Origin: Paenibacillus prosopidis
GTDB taxonomy: Bacteria > Bacillota > Bacilli > Paenibacillales > Paenibacillaceae
Direction: 5' to 3'
DNA: 64,000 nucleotides
Assembly (NCBI RefSeq): GCF_003337375.1
Contig: NZ_QPJD01000010.1
Location: 62,001-126,000 of the forward strand
In this document: positions 34,886-43,420 of the stretch, piece after piece
How the letters are laid out: every line of letters begins with the position of its first letter
Numbering within the stretch: position 1 is the first letter of the stretch
Notes under the pieces: model-generated
Told to the model about the DNA's origin: nothing
Database searches by the model: none
What the model saw: the letters and a program-made list of their open reading frames with translations, nothing else
Program-made: the position numbers and the translations under genes

Positions 34886-35884
34886 ATGAGAGCAGCGCAA
34901 ATGCACAAGTATTCAAAAAAAATTCAACTGGAACTGAATGAGGTGGAAATACCGGTAATCAATAGCGATGAGGTTCTCATTAGCGTAAAAGCTGCGGGTG
35001 TAAATCCATTAGATATTCTAATTATAAATGGCAGTGTTCGGATGATTTCTGATTATGAGTTCCCATTAACTTTAGGAAATGAACTATCCGGCGTTATTGA
35101 AGCCGTAGGAAAAGAGGTTGTGAATTTCCGTGTGGGTGATCACGTTTATACGCGATTGCCGATGAACCAAATTGGGGCTTTTGCGGAATACGCAGCGGTG
35201 AAGGAAGAGGCTATAGCCCTCATGCCTGAAAATCTTTCGTTTACTGAAGCAGCGGCTGTACCCCTCACTGCTTTGACGGCATATCAAGCATTACATGATA
35301 TGCTTCATGCTCAGCCCAATAAAAAGCTGTTTATTCCTGGAGGAACCGGAGGCTTTGGTGCAATGGCAATTCCTATCGCCAAATCCATGGGTTTGTATGT
35401 CATTACAAGCGGCAGCGAAAGAGGCAGATCACGTACCCTGTCGATTGGCGCAGACCAATTCATCAATTATAAAGAAGAGAACTATGCTGACGTTCTATCC
35501 GACATTGATTATGTGATCGACACCTTGGGAACCAAAGAGATCAAAGCCGAAATGGGTATTCTAAAACCCCAAGGAAAATTGGTATCCTTGAAAGCTGCGC
35601 CAAATTATCAATTTGCCGCTGATCGGAATTTTCCATTATGGAAAAGACTATTGTTTGGCTTAGCTGGGTCCCGCATCGATTCTTTGGCAAGCAAGCATCA
35701 AATTGAATATCGTTTTATATTCGTGCAGGCCAATGGCAGTCAGTTACAAGAGGTCACTAATATTGTTGAACAAGAAAACATCAAGCCCTCAATAGACTCC
35801 GTTTATCATTTTAATGACATTAACAAGGCATTGGTTAAAGTCTCTACTGGCCATTCGCAAGGCAAAGTAATTGTAACGTTCTAA
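34886..35884 (+). CDS. MDR-family NADP-dependent quinone oxidoreductase / alcohol dehydrogenase
   Basis: Zinc-independent medium-chain reductase of 332 residues. An N-terminal GroES-like domain (VKAAGVNPLDILIINGS, LGNELSGVIEAVG) precedes a Rossmann domain with FIPGGTGGFGAMAIPIAKSMG. The zinc-binding Cys residues of alcohol dehydrogenases are absent, as in quinone oxidoreductases. GAAAGAGGA lies before the ATG. Its position in the TetR-headed redox group suggests reduction of quinones or enones. Confidence 0.9.
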   Translation: MRAAQMHKYSKKIQLELNEVEIPVINSDEVLISVKAAGVNPLDILIINGSVRMISDYEFPLTLGNELSGVIEAVGKEVVNFRVGDHVYTRLPMNQIGAFAEYAAVKEEAIALMPENLSFTEAAAVPLTALTAYQALHDMLHAQPNKKLFIPGGTGGFGAMAIPIAKSMGLYVITSGSERGRSRTLSIGADQFINYKEENYADVLSDIDYVIDTLGTKEIKAEMGILKPQGKLVSLKAAPNYQFAADRNFPLWKRLLFGLAGSRIDSLASKHQIEYRFIFVQANGSQLQEVTNIVEQENIKPSIDSVYHFNDINKALVKVSTGHSQGKVIVTF

Positions 35885-35956
35885 GCCGAGCTCTCGTAGC
35901 TGGATTTCCGATGACAGAGACATACCTTTCAAAAAGCCACATATTTTTTTCGTTTT

Positions 35957-35972
35957 ATTAGAATGATCATTC
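35957..35972. promoter_or_regulatory. TetR-type operator before the second SDR gene
   Basis: ATTAGAATGATCATTC contains the perfect 12-bp palindrome GAATGATCATTC and is almost the same as 32847-32862. It lies about 120 bases before the SDR start and marks a second unit of the proposed TetR regulon. Confidence 0.6.
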
Positions 35973-36092
35973 CCTAATTTTCAGTCTCTCCGTGCTAAAT
36001 GAACTCGTTTCGTTTAGTTTGCAAATCCAGGCAGCTGGAAACGTTACACTATGGTTTAAGCATAACATTTAAAATTGAGGTGGGATACCAGA

Positions 36093-36866
36093 ATGAGAAA
36101 GACGGTTCTTATCACAGGGGTTTCCGGTGGGATCGGTAAAGAATTAGCTGATCGGTTTGCCAAGGGCGGACATAATATAGTGCTGGTGGCTCGCAGCGAG
36201 AGTAAAATAGTGAAACTCGCACAGGAATATCGAAAAAAATACGGCATTCAGGCAACGGTCATCGCCAAGGATGTGGCGGCACCGGGGGTACCTGAGGAAA
36301 TCTTCACAGAGCTAAAGGAGAAGGGGATTACCGTTGACTATTTGGTCAATAATGCCGGCTTCGGTTTGTTTGGGACATTTATAGAAACGGATATGGAGCA
36401 AGAAGTGAATATGATTGACGTTAATATCAAGGCTCTGACGGTTATGACGAAGCTATTCTTGCCGGATATGATCAAACGAGGGCAAGGTGGAGTGATGAAT
36501 GTAGCTTCCTTGGTGGGTTTCTTCCCAGGACCGATGATGTCTGTTTACTATGCGACGAAGGCGTACGTGTTGTCGTTCACCGAAGCTTTGGCGAACGAAG
36601 TGAGCGGAACAGGCGTGACTGTAACCGCATTATGCCCGGGGCTGACGTCAACCGGATTTGTTGATCGTTCTGGTATGGGCGCCGTGAAGGGCGCGATCAT
36701 GGAAGCTGGACAGGTGGCTGAAGAAGGGTATCGAGGCTTCTTGCGTGGCAAGACATTAATTATGCCCGGTGTCCGTAACCGTTTCATTGCGTTTATGCCG
36801 CGGTTGCTGCCTCGTATGATGGTGACTCGTTTAGTTAGAAGCACACAGGACAGGACGGAGCATTGA
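36093..36866 (+). CDS. Short-chain dehydrogenase/reductase (SDR)
   Basis: SDR of 257 residues with TGVSGGIG, the NNAG motif (LVNNAGFG), Ser in NVASLVGF and the active-site pair YYATKAYV. It resembles the DltE/YqjQ type of SDR. GAGGTGGG lies 8-10 bases before ATG 36093, which excludes the longer TTG start at 36075. It is only loosely related to the SDR at 32912, so it is not a recent duplicate. The TetR-type palindrome lies in its promoter region. Confidence 0.9.
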   Translation: MRKTVLITGVSGGIGKELADRFAKGGHNIVLVARSESKIVKLAQEYRKKYGIQATVIAKDVAAPGVPEEIFTELKEKGITVDYLVNNAGFGLFGTFIETDMEQEVNMIDVNIKALTVMTKLFLPDMIKRGQGGVMNVASLVGFFPGPMMSVYYATKAYVLSFTEALANEVSGTGVTVTALCPGLTSTGFVDRSGMGAVKGAIMEAGQVAEEGYRGFLRGKTLIMPGVRNRFIAFMPRLLPRMMVTRLVRSTQDRTEH

Positions 36867-37031
36867 TTCGAAGGGGAAAGGTTAAACAATGAACGAGTAA
36901 TCAATAGCGAAGCATTTCAATGGCATCGAAAAAACCTTATTCAAGGAAATGGGAAGAGTCTGATCAAGACATGAAGGGCGGCCATATGTAAGCAGTTTGA
37001 GCTAACCCATTAGAGCCAAATGAGGCTAGCT

Positions 37032-37077
37032 CCCCTCGTCCATCATTTCGTGCTACAATAAAAGAAAAGTCGAGGGG
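37032..37077. promoter_or_regulatory. Inverted repeat flanking a -10 box before the HNH gene
   Basis: CCCCTCG (37032-37038) and CGAGGGG (37071-37077) flank TACAAT (37054-37059). The arms could act as an operator or form an RNA hairpin in the leader. The remainder of the 253-bp gap shows nothing else that I can support. Confidence 0.35.
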
Positions 37078-37119
37078 ACGATAGCGGGGTCGTCGATGTC
37101 ATACACCCCGGAATAGCCG

Positions 37120-37764
37120 ATGAGCGAAACCGAACAACTTACTTATAAACAATGCGCATATTGCAAGAGTAGTAAGCCGCTCTCCGAATTTTTGCGTCGA
37201 ACGGGTCGGCGCTCCGGTTCTGGAGCACGCCGCGGCGCATGCCGGGACTGCCGCATGTTGAAGGGAAAAGCAGCTGCCCCTGCGATCGCTGCCGCTGAGT
37301 CAGAACAGAAGGCTTTGCGCAGCAAAGCGCCTTCCCGGTCTAAGAAGACGCCTTTGAAGGCATCCCCCATACTTGCGTCAAACGACGCAGCACTGCTGAG
37401 GCCGACTCGTCAAGGAACGATTTGGATGCGCGGACGGACGGATAAAGGCCGAAGATGGCATCAGGAAATCGAACTGGAATTAGCGCAAACGCTGGTAAAG
37501 GAACGGGCAGCGGTTGTCGTTAACCGTCACACGATTCGACGCCTTTACAGCAATAGGGATTTCCGAAAGTTCATTTTGGAGCGGGATAATCATACTTGTT
37601 ATTTTTGCGGGGAGTACGGGGATACGATCGATCATATGCTGCCGCGCGCGAAGGGCGGTCACACGACGCCTGACAATTGCGTTTGTGCCTGTAACGAATG
37701 CAATCAATCGAAGGCGGACCAAGATATAGAGGCGTTTATGAAAAATGAAGAGGTTGTTCAGTGA
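37120..37764 (+). CDS. HNH endonuclease family protein
   Basis: A 214-residue protein with an N-terminal zinc-finger-like segment (CAYCKSSKPLSEF, then CRDCR), a basic linker, and a C-terminal HNH nuclease domain: CYFCGEYGDTIDHMLPRAKGG followed by NCVCACNECNQSK. The two CxxC pairs bind zinc; the His of DHMLP is the likely catalytic base. The start ATG 37120 lacks a clear Shine-Dalgarno site. It is a solitary gene; a restriction or mobile-element partner is not visible. Confidence 0.85.
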   Translation: MSETEQLTYKQCAYCKSSKPLSEFLRRTGRRSGSGARRGACRDCRMLKGKAAAPAIAAAESEQKALRSKAPSRSKKTPLKASPILASNDAALLRPTRQGTIWMRGRTDKGRRWHQEIELELAQTLVKERAAVVVNRHTIRRLYSNRDFRKFILERDNHTCYFCGEYGDTIDHMLPRAKGGHTTPDNCVCACNECNQSKADQDIEAFMKNEEVVQ

Positions 37765-37879
37765 AGTCTTACGGGCATAACTGAACAATCTCTTTTTGTC
37801 TATAACCGCAATCTATTTATTAATACAGGTGCAGGTTATACTTGGTATAATACTTGATCGCCAAGGAAGGAGCTTCAAG

Positions 37880-40327
37880 GTGAAATTGGGCAGAGGTTCG
37901 GTTGTTTTGTTATGTGTCTTGGTTGCTGTCATACTAGGATTCATTTTTATTAGGCATACCGGCTCAAAAGAAGAAGCTCTTCCTGCACCTTCTGAACAAG
38001 TTGAGCCGGAGTTGTCTCCGGCAAAGCCGGAGGAAGACAAAACGGCCGCTGCAGTTACGATAACGATCGAAGCTGAGGCTGGAGAGCGGACAGGGGTTTC
38101 GGCCGTTGTCGACGACAGAGCTTCTGCCGGGAAAATCGTTGAAGGCTTCGACAAAGCAGGCGACAATCTGAGGTTAACATTGCAAGTGGCTGCTCGCGGA
38201 ACGTATTTGATTACGATTCGATATAAAACATACGGGGGAGATAAGCCTAATTCGTTATCTCTAAACGGGGAGAAAATTGCGGATTATACGTTTAAGGATA
38301 CGAATATATTGAAAGATGCCGTAATCGGTCAATTCGACCTGAACGAAGGTGCCAATACATTTGATATCACTAGTAGCTGGGGATGGATTGCCGTAGATCA
38401 TATCCAGCTGTTCGGGGGACCGGGCGGACCGGTAAATACAGTTGCCTTAACAACGGATGGCAGCGGTTCCGGGCCCTCCGATTTGCCAGTCACGCTAACC
38501 GCCCGCGCCGACAATTCATCCGAATACCGCTATTTGTACCGTGTGAAGAATGGCGAATGGATGACGTTGAACGAGTACAGCAGGCGCCTCAATTTTGTAT
38601 GGATACCCCCTTCCCCGGGAGAGTACGAGCTTAAAGTATATGCCAGGGGAATCTATTCCAAGGAGGAGAAGCAGGCGGAAGAGATCATACCCTATACGGC
38701 TTTGCCCTCATACGTCGGGAAGCCGCTAGTGAATCCGATGTTCAGCGATAATATGATTCTTCAAAGAGGTGCGGAGGCTGCCATATGGGGGTGGGCGGCG
38801 CCAGGAAAAGTGGTTACTGTTGCGATTGGCGGTAAGACGGTAACCGCCACCGCGGATTCTGACGGTATATGGAAGACAGTGCTTGGTGTTTTTACGGCTG
38901 GTGGACCCTATGAGTTAACGGTTAGCGATGAAGAAGAGATAGTTAGCTATAATAATATCCTGTTCGGCGACGTATGGTTGTGTTCGGGACAATCCAATAT
39001 GGAGTTCAGGCTGTCCAATGTTATAAATGCAGACGATGAAATTAAGAATGCCAATTATTCCGACATCCATTTCATCACGATACCTGCTAAAACCAGTCAG
39101 GTACCTCTTTCTATGGTGAACAGGGACACTAAGTGGCAGGTTACCACTTCGGAAACGGCTCCGAATTTATCTGCGGCCGCCTATTTTTTTGCGCGGAAAC
39201 TGAACAAAGAAACGAATGTTCCTGTCGGCATTATATTTTCAGCCGTAGGCGGAACCAATGCGGAATCTTGGACCAGCTATCAAACGTTACAAACTTTACC
39301 TGAATTCATTCAATCTTCGGATGACGTCAGAAACGGGGCTGCAAGCAGTGCGACTACGAAGTCACCGACTGCGTATTACAACGGAATGATTGCTCCCGTA
39401 GCTCCTTATTCATTGAAAGGAGTGCTCTGGTACCAAGGCGAAAGCAACTGGGGAGAGCATCGTTACAACAAGCTGCTGCCTGCGCTGATTGCGGATTGGC
39501 GTGCTGCTTTCAAGGATCAGGAACTGCCGTTTGTTATTATTCAAATTTCCGCGTATGGAACGATTCAAAGCGAAAATAATCCGGCACAGACGAGTGAAGG
39601 GCTGCCGGAGATCCGTGAAGCCCAGCTTAATACCGTGCAAAATGATGACAGGACTTGCCTGGTCGTCACAACGGATGTAGGAAATAGCGCAGATATCCAT
39701 CCAACGAATAAGCAGGATGTCGGTTTGCGGTCTGCAATTTGCGCATTGGGTAAGTTTTATAATGAAAATATCGAATATTCAGGTCCTATTTATAAAGCAA
39801 TGGCTAAGGAAGGAAATCAAATCAGAGTGTCGTTCGACCATTCCGGTACAAAGCTATTTGCAGGACTTAAGAACGGATTGCAGCCGGTTCAAGAGGACCG
39901 GAATGGAGAGCTCAGCGGATTTGCGATTGCCGGAGCGGATCATAGATTCTACTCCGCGCATGCGGAAATAGATGGAGATACGGTTCTTGTATCGTCGGAT
40001 CGAGTTGATGATCCCGTGGCCGTGCGTTACAGTTGGAACGATTCGCCCATCGGCAATCTTTACAATAATGCCGGATTGCCTGCTTCTCCGTTCAGGACGG
40101 ATCCGGGTCACTATCTTTCCGTTATAGGCGGGACTGGGGAAGGAGTTTACGGTATAAGCGAAGAGGTTGCCATTACTGCCAATACTCCTCCAGAAGGAAT
40201 GAGGTTCGATAAATGGATAGGGGATACCCAATTTGTTAAAGATGTTCGCAAACCGGATACTTCGATACGCATGTCGGATGCCCGTTATACCGTAATAGCT
40301 CCAAGTTACGTTAAGTATGCGGAATGA
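37880..40327 (+). CDS. Membrane-anchored SASA-family acetylesterase with CBM-like domain
   Basis: An 815-residue surface enzyme. An N-terminal membrane anchor (VVLLCVLVAVILGFIFI, residues about 7-25) precedes a CBM35-like beta-sandwich (about 55-180, from ITIEAEAGE to AVDHIQLFG). A small beta domain follows, then a sialate-O-acetylesterase-type hydrolase with the nucleophile Ser in CSGQSNMEF and the DxxH pair in DIHPTNKQD; the C terminus resembles a bacterial B-repeat. I choose GTG 37880 with AAGGAG upstream. Next to mannanases, it probably removes acetyl groups from mannan. It converges on the LacI regulator. Confidence 0.85.
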   Translation: MKLGRGSVVLLCVLVAVILGFIFIRHTGSKEEALPAPSEQVEPELSPAKPEEDKTAAAVTITIEAEAGERTGVSAVVDDRASAGKIVEGFDKAGDNLRLTLQVAARGTYLITIRYKTYGGDKPNSLSLNGEKIADYTFKDTNILKDAVIGQFDLNEGANTFDITSSWGWIAVDHIQLFGGPGGPVNTVALTTDGSGSGPSDLPVTLTARADNSSEYRYLYRVKNGEWMTLNEYSRRLNFVWIPPSPGEYELKVYARGIYSKEEKQAEEIIPYTALPSYVGKPLVNPMFSDNMILQRGAEAAIWGWAAPGKVVTVAIGGKTVTATADSDGIWKTVLGVFTAGGPYELTVSDEEEIVSYNNILFGDVWLCSGQSNMEFRLSNVINADDEIKNANYSDIHFITIPAKTSQVPLSMVNRDTKWQVTTSETAPNLSAAAYFFARKLNKETNVPVGIIFSAVGGTNAESWTSYQTLQTLPEFIQSSDDVRNGAASSATTKSPTAYYNGMIAPVAPYSLKGVLWYQGESNWGEHRYNKLLPALIADWRAAFKDQELPFVIIQISAYGTIQSENNPAQTSEGLPEIREAQLNTVQNDDRTCLVVTTDVGNSADIHPTNKQDVGLRSAICALGKFYNENIEYSGPIYKAMAKEGNQIRVSFDHSGTKLFAGLKNGLQPVQEDRNGELSGFAIAGADHRFYSAHAEIDGDTVLVSSDRVDDPVAVRYSWNDSPIGNLYNNAGLPASPFRTDPGHYLSVIGGTGEGVYGISEEVAITANTPPEGMRFDKWIGDTQFVKDVRKPDTSIRMSDARYTVIAPSYVKYAE

Positions 40328-40360
40328 AGTTAGCTTTATTGCTAAAGGGTATGTACGCTA

Positions 40361-40409
40361 AAATGACAAAGAGGATATCCATTATTTCTGGATATCCTCT
40401 TTGTCATTT
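40361..40409. terminator. Bidirectional terminator
   Basis: AAATGACAAAGAGGATATCC pairs perfectly with the complement at 40390-40409 around a short loop. Flanking A and T residues let it work for both the esterase gene (plus) and the LacI gene (minus). Confidence 0.9.
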
Positions 40410-40415
40410 CTCATA

Positions 40416-41420
40416 TTAATCCCTAATAATGACATCCGCCTGAATAAGCGTTTTTTCATAGCTGGTATTTGGGTTGAGTATTCTCCAAAGTATCTGATCC
40501 ACGGCCCTCTTGCCGAGCAGCTCCTTGTCGACATTGACGGTGGCCACGATTGGCACCGTTGGGTGCGTGTTGTCGAAGCCGGTAAAAACGAGGTTATCAG
40601 GAACAGCCATACCCATTTTCTCCATTGTTTCTAAAGCGAAAAAAGCGCAAATATCATTCGCGCACACGAAAACCTCAGGCAATCCATACTGTGTGATCGC
40701 TGCTTTAAACGTATCCTGAAAATTATCGATCTCCGGGCCGATGAGCGAGGGAATTTGTTTAAGTTCGATCCCATGATCGTCAAGCGCAGCACGGAACCCG
40801 AGGAAACGTTCATAAAAGCTTTGCGCGTCTCTGATGTTGCCTAAAAATTGATAGTTCTTATACCCTTTTCTAATAACGGTGGTCATAATTTCCTTCATAC
40901 TGGTTAAGTTGTCGGTAAAAATAGAGTCGCAGCGGAAGCTCGGATCAAGATGATCTACCATGACAACAGGTATGCCGAGCCGTTTAATATCGAACAAAAT
41001 TGGCGTTGATATAGAGCCGACAGTTATGATGCCCATTATGGCTTCAGGGTTTAGAAGGGAAAACATAGAATCATCTGTCGGCTCCGTTAAGGTTAATATA
41101 TTTATGCCCTTCTGATTTAACCGTGTGGAAATGCCGTTAAAAATCGGTCCCCAATAGAGTGAATCCGTGTTTTGATAACGAATGTTTGGAAATAGGACGA
41201 GAATGGTCCCCGACCAGTTCTTTGTATCGATATCGATCAATTCATTGGACGAAGGCGTACCCGGAAAATCTTTAAAGTATCCCAGCTGCCCCGCCGCTTT
41301 TAAAATCATCTCTCTCGTTTGCGTACTGACTCCCGATTTGCCGGATAGTGCCCGAGATACGGCAAACTTCGACAACCCCGTGTAATCAGCTATTTCCTGT
41401 ATGGTTACTTTACCTCGCAT
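40416..41420 (-). CDS. LacI-family transcriptional regulator
   Basis: A 334-residue repressor or activator. The N-terminal LacI helix-turn-helix (VTIQEIADYTGLSKFAVSRAL) is followed by a periplasmic-binding-protein-like sugar sensor domain (residues about 60-334). I start at the second ATG (41420) because AGGA lies 8 bases upstream; the first ATG at 41429 has no room for a ribosome-binding site. It faces the mannan operon across 516 bp. The pseudo-palindrome GTGAARCCGTTYAC at 43388 and 57389 has the central CG typical of this family's operators. Confidence 0.92.
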   Translation of the reverse strand: MRGKVTIQEIADYTGLSKFAVSRALSGKSGVSTQTREMILKAAGQLGYFKDFPGTPSSNELIDIDTKNWSGTILVLFPNIRYQNTDSLYWGPIFNGISTRLNQKGINILTLTEPTDDSMFSLLNPEAIMGIITVGSISTPILFDIKRLGIPVVMVDHLDPSFRCDSIFTDNLTSMKEIMTTVIRKGYKNYQFLGNIRDAQSFYERFLGFRAALDDHGIELKQIPSLIGPEIDNFQDTFKAAITQYGLPEVFVCANDICAFFALETMEKMGMAVPDNLVFTGFDNTHPTVPIVATVNVDKELLGKRAVDQILWRILNPNTSYEKTLIQADVIIRD

Positions 41421-41936
41421 GTAGATCATCCTACTTTAGTCAGATTGGTTGTACATCTATATTTGTTAAAGCATTCAACATATTTAGTAAATGGTACTCA
41501 TCTAAAATATCATTTTACATGATTGCCCGAATCATTAGAAATATATTTTTCAAATAAGTTCCCTTATTAATCGCGGTTTTTAAAGTATCAGCGCCTTTCC
41601 AACCAATTATTTTGTTTTGTTATTTTTGTTATGTACACAAACATATCATCAAAAGTTATTTTATACAAGTTGGTTTGTTATTAATGCAGGCTTTATACAG
41701 CGTTTCGGCGTTTTTATAGAACATAACAAACAAAAATCATTGACCGTTTTAAATGTTGATGATAGTATTTGTTATGTAAAACAAAACAAAATAAATAACA
41801 AATGAAGGCGGTGTTCAAAAGAAACGCAGGATGGGAGAGGCGGTTATTTTTTCGGATAGCTTTGTAAGCGCTCTATGCGCTCTATTTAAAATGTTTTTAG
41901 TTTCTTTTGATGAACGTTAAAACGGGAGGTTCGACA
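41421..41936. other. 516-bp AT-rich intergenic region of the mannan locus
   Basis: No gene is supported here. It holds six exact copies of TTTGTTAT/ATAACAAA (41616-41802, listed separately), a 9-bp tandem duplication (GCGCTCTAT at 41868 and 41877), and a 10-bp inverted repeat CAAAAGAAAC/GTTTCTTTTG (41816-41825 and 41900-41909) that could fold the leader of the binding-protein mRNA. Both divergent promoters must lie here, but I cannot place them with confidence. Confidence 0.6.
41616..41802. repeat. Six copies of the octamer TTTGTTAT / ATAACAAA
   Basis: Exact forward copies start at 41616, 41625, 41674 and 41768; reverse-complement copies start at 41723 and 41795. The last pair forms an inverted repeat with a 19-base spacer. 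Such clustering of one octamer in 187 bp of AT-rich DNA suggests binding of several protein units, although AT bias contributes. Confidence 0.6.
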
Positions 41937-43286
41937 ATGAGAAAAATGAAACTGGTTTCAATTTTGTTGTTAAGCTTCATGCTTATGCTTACAGCCTGCA
42001 GCGGCGGAAGCAGCAATAAAGAGAATAATGCGGCTCCAAAAGAAAGCGCTGTCACAGAGCCAGCTCCAACAGAAGAGCCGGCTGCAGAAGCTCCCGATTT
42101 AGGCGGACGCGTCATTAAAGTTTCAGCATGGTGGGACTTGAAGCCTGCTGGAACAACGGCCTCCGAGAAAGCCCGTCTCGCAAAAATCGCTGAAGTTGAA
42201 AAAAAATATAATGTAAAGTTCGAATTCGTAAATGTTCCTTTTGAAGAATATTTGCCTAAATTTACAGCAACCGTTCTGGCGGGAGAGCCTTTCGCCGATA
42301 TCGTTCAACTGGAGTACAAAGCGGCGCTGCCGGCTATTTTGAAAGGACAGCTGCTTCCTCTTAGCGATTTCACGACTTCGGCTTCGAACATTAACAACGA
42401 AGCAAACCTGATCATGAAATCCCCTGCCATTGCAGGCGGAGAATATGCGTTCGACGATCCGTTCACAGGCGGTTCGGGGATGCACTATAACCGCGATTTA
42501 TTCAAAAAGCTTGGACTTCCGGACCTGCAGGAGCTGTACAAGAGCGGACAATGGAACTGGGATAAGTTCATGGAAATCGCCAAGCTGGCCACGAAGGATA
42601 CAGATAATGACGGAAAAATTGATGTTTACGGATATTCCGGCTGGCCTACTGATCTGTTCCGCAGCTTTACGGCCGCAAACGGAGGCTTCATTGTTGACGA
42701 GAAGGCGGGTACACAAGGCTTCACAGATCCGAAAACGATTGAAGCGGCAGAATTTGTGAATCGCATGTACAATGTTGAGAACGTTGTCAAAGTAAAAACA
42801 GGCAACAAAACGGATTGGCAGGAGACAAACACGTTTAAAGACGGCGACGTAGCCATGTTTATGGCTGCTGCCTGGAATTTAGGCGGATTGACCTTCGACA
42901 TGGGTCTCGTTCCAATTCCGAACGGACCACAAGGCAGCCCGGAAGTAACCTATGCGAACAATGCCCAATCGGCCAAGTTTATCCCTAAAGGCGTAAAGGA
43001 TCCGCAGCTCGTATACCAAGTTTATGAGGAAACATTTGACATTCCTAATACACAAGAGTTCCCGAGCCAAGAGTGGCTCGAGAGCATCTACAATCATGAA
43101 GAAGATATTTTCATCATGCGTGATCATATTAACGGTACCGGTCAAATCCTGCTCGATGACGCTTATCCGGATTTCCCAATTTACAAGTTTGTTGAGGACA
43201 TAATCGTAAACAATCAATCGGTTACAGCGACTGCCGAGAAGTATAAACCGGAGGCGGAAGCTTCCATAGCCAAGCTAGGTAAGTAA
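41937..43286 (+). CDS. Sugar ABC importer substrate-binding lipoprotein (mannan locus)
   Basis: Family-1 solute-binding protein of 449 residues. The signal sequence starts RKMK and ends in the lipobox LMLTAC with Cys21 lipidated, followed by a Ser/Asn- and Glu/Pro/Ala-rich linker. Ligand-domain features include AGEPFADIVQLEYKAALP and GSGMHYNRDLFKKLG. GGGAGGT lies 6 bases before ATG 41937. It is separated from the next gene by a hairpin and an operator-like site, so it may be transcribed and regulated apart. It probably serves one of the permease pairs downstream. Confidence 0.93.
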   Translation: MRKMKLVSILLLSFMLMLTACSGGSSNKENNAAPKESAVTEPAPTEEPAAEAPDLGGRVIKVSAWWDLKPAGTTASEKARLAKIAEVEKKYNVKFEFVNVPFEEYLPKFTATVLAGEPFADIVQLEYKAALPAILKGQLLPLSDFTTSASNINNEANLIMKSPAIAGGEYAFDDPFTGGSGMHYNRDLFKKLGLPDLQELYKSGQWNWDKFMEIAKLATKDTDNDGKIDVYGYSGWPTDLFRSFTAANGGFIVDEKAGTQGFTDPKTIEAAEFVNRMYNVENVVKVKTGNKTDWQETNTFKDGDVAMFMAAAWNLGGLTFDMGLVPIPNGPQGSPEVTYANNAQSAKFIPKGVKDPQLVYQVYEETFDIPNTQEFPSQEWLESIYNHEEDIFIMRDHINGTGQILLDDAYPDFPIYKFVEDIIVNNQSVTATAEKYKPEAEASIAKLGK

Positions 43287-43307
43287 TCGTAATCGTAATC
43301 GTAATCG
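43283..43307 (+). repeat. Hexanucleotide tandem repeat (GTAATC)x4
   Basis: Four perfect copies of GTAATC plus one G begin within the stop region of the binding-protein gene. The repeat lies outside the coding region, so slippage would only change the 3' spacer. Confidence 0.85.
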
Positions 43308-43328
43308 GATTAACTTTTGTCATGAGGG

Positions 43329-43357
43329 TTGGGGGATGTCTTTGCGACCTCCCCCAA
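43329..43357 (+). terminator. Hairpin between the two binding-protein genes
   Basis: TTGGGGGA pairs perfectly with TCCCCCAA around a 13-base loop. The downstream TTGTATG is not a good T tract, so this may be a partial terminator or a 3'-stabilising stem for the first binding-protein mRNA. Confidence 0.55.
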
Positions 43358-43382
43358 TTGTATGAATAAAGGAAGTATCAAT

Positions 43383-43402
43383 GGACGGTGAAACCGTTCA
43401 CG
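43383..43402. promoter_or_regulatory. Putative LacI-type operator, copy 1
   Basis: GGACGGTGAAACCGTTCACG contains the perfect dyad GTGAA-ACCG-TTCAC. The same 20-bp element, with two changes, lies before the GH2 gene at 57384-57403. It is placed just upstream of the operon beginning at 43421. Confidence 0.65.
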
Positions 43403-43420
43403 TTGCAGGGAGGACTTCTG

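Noticed and set aside
37120-37764. The HNH gene as part of a prophage, intron or restriction system
   Set aside because: No terminase, reverse transcriptase, methylase or integrase gene is nearby; it stands alone.
41740-41753. A third copy of the LacI-type operator
   Set aside because: Only CCGTT and a few flanking bases agree with GTGAARCCGTTYAC; the dyad is absent.
41802-41867. A 21-residue leader peptide before the mannan binding-protein gene
   Set aside because: The ATG has no ribosome-binding site and the peptide shows no regulatory codon run or attenuator.
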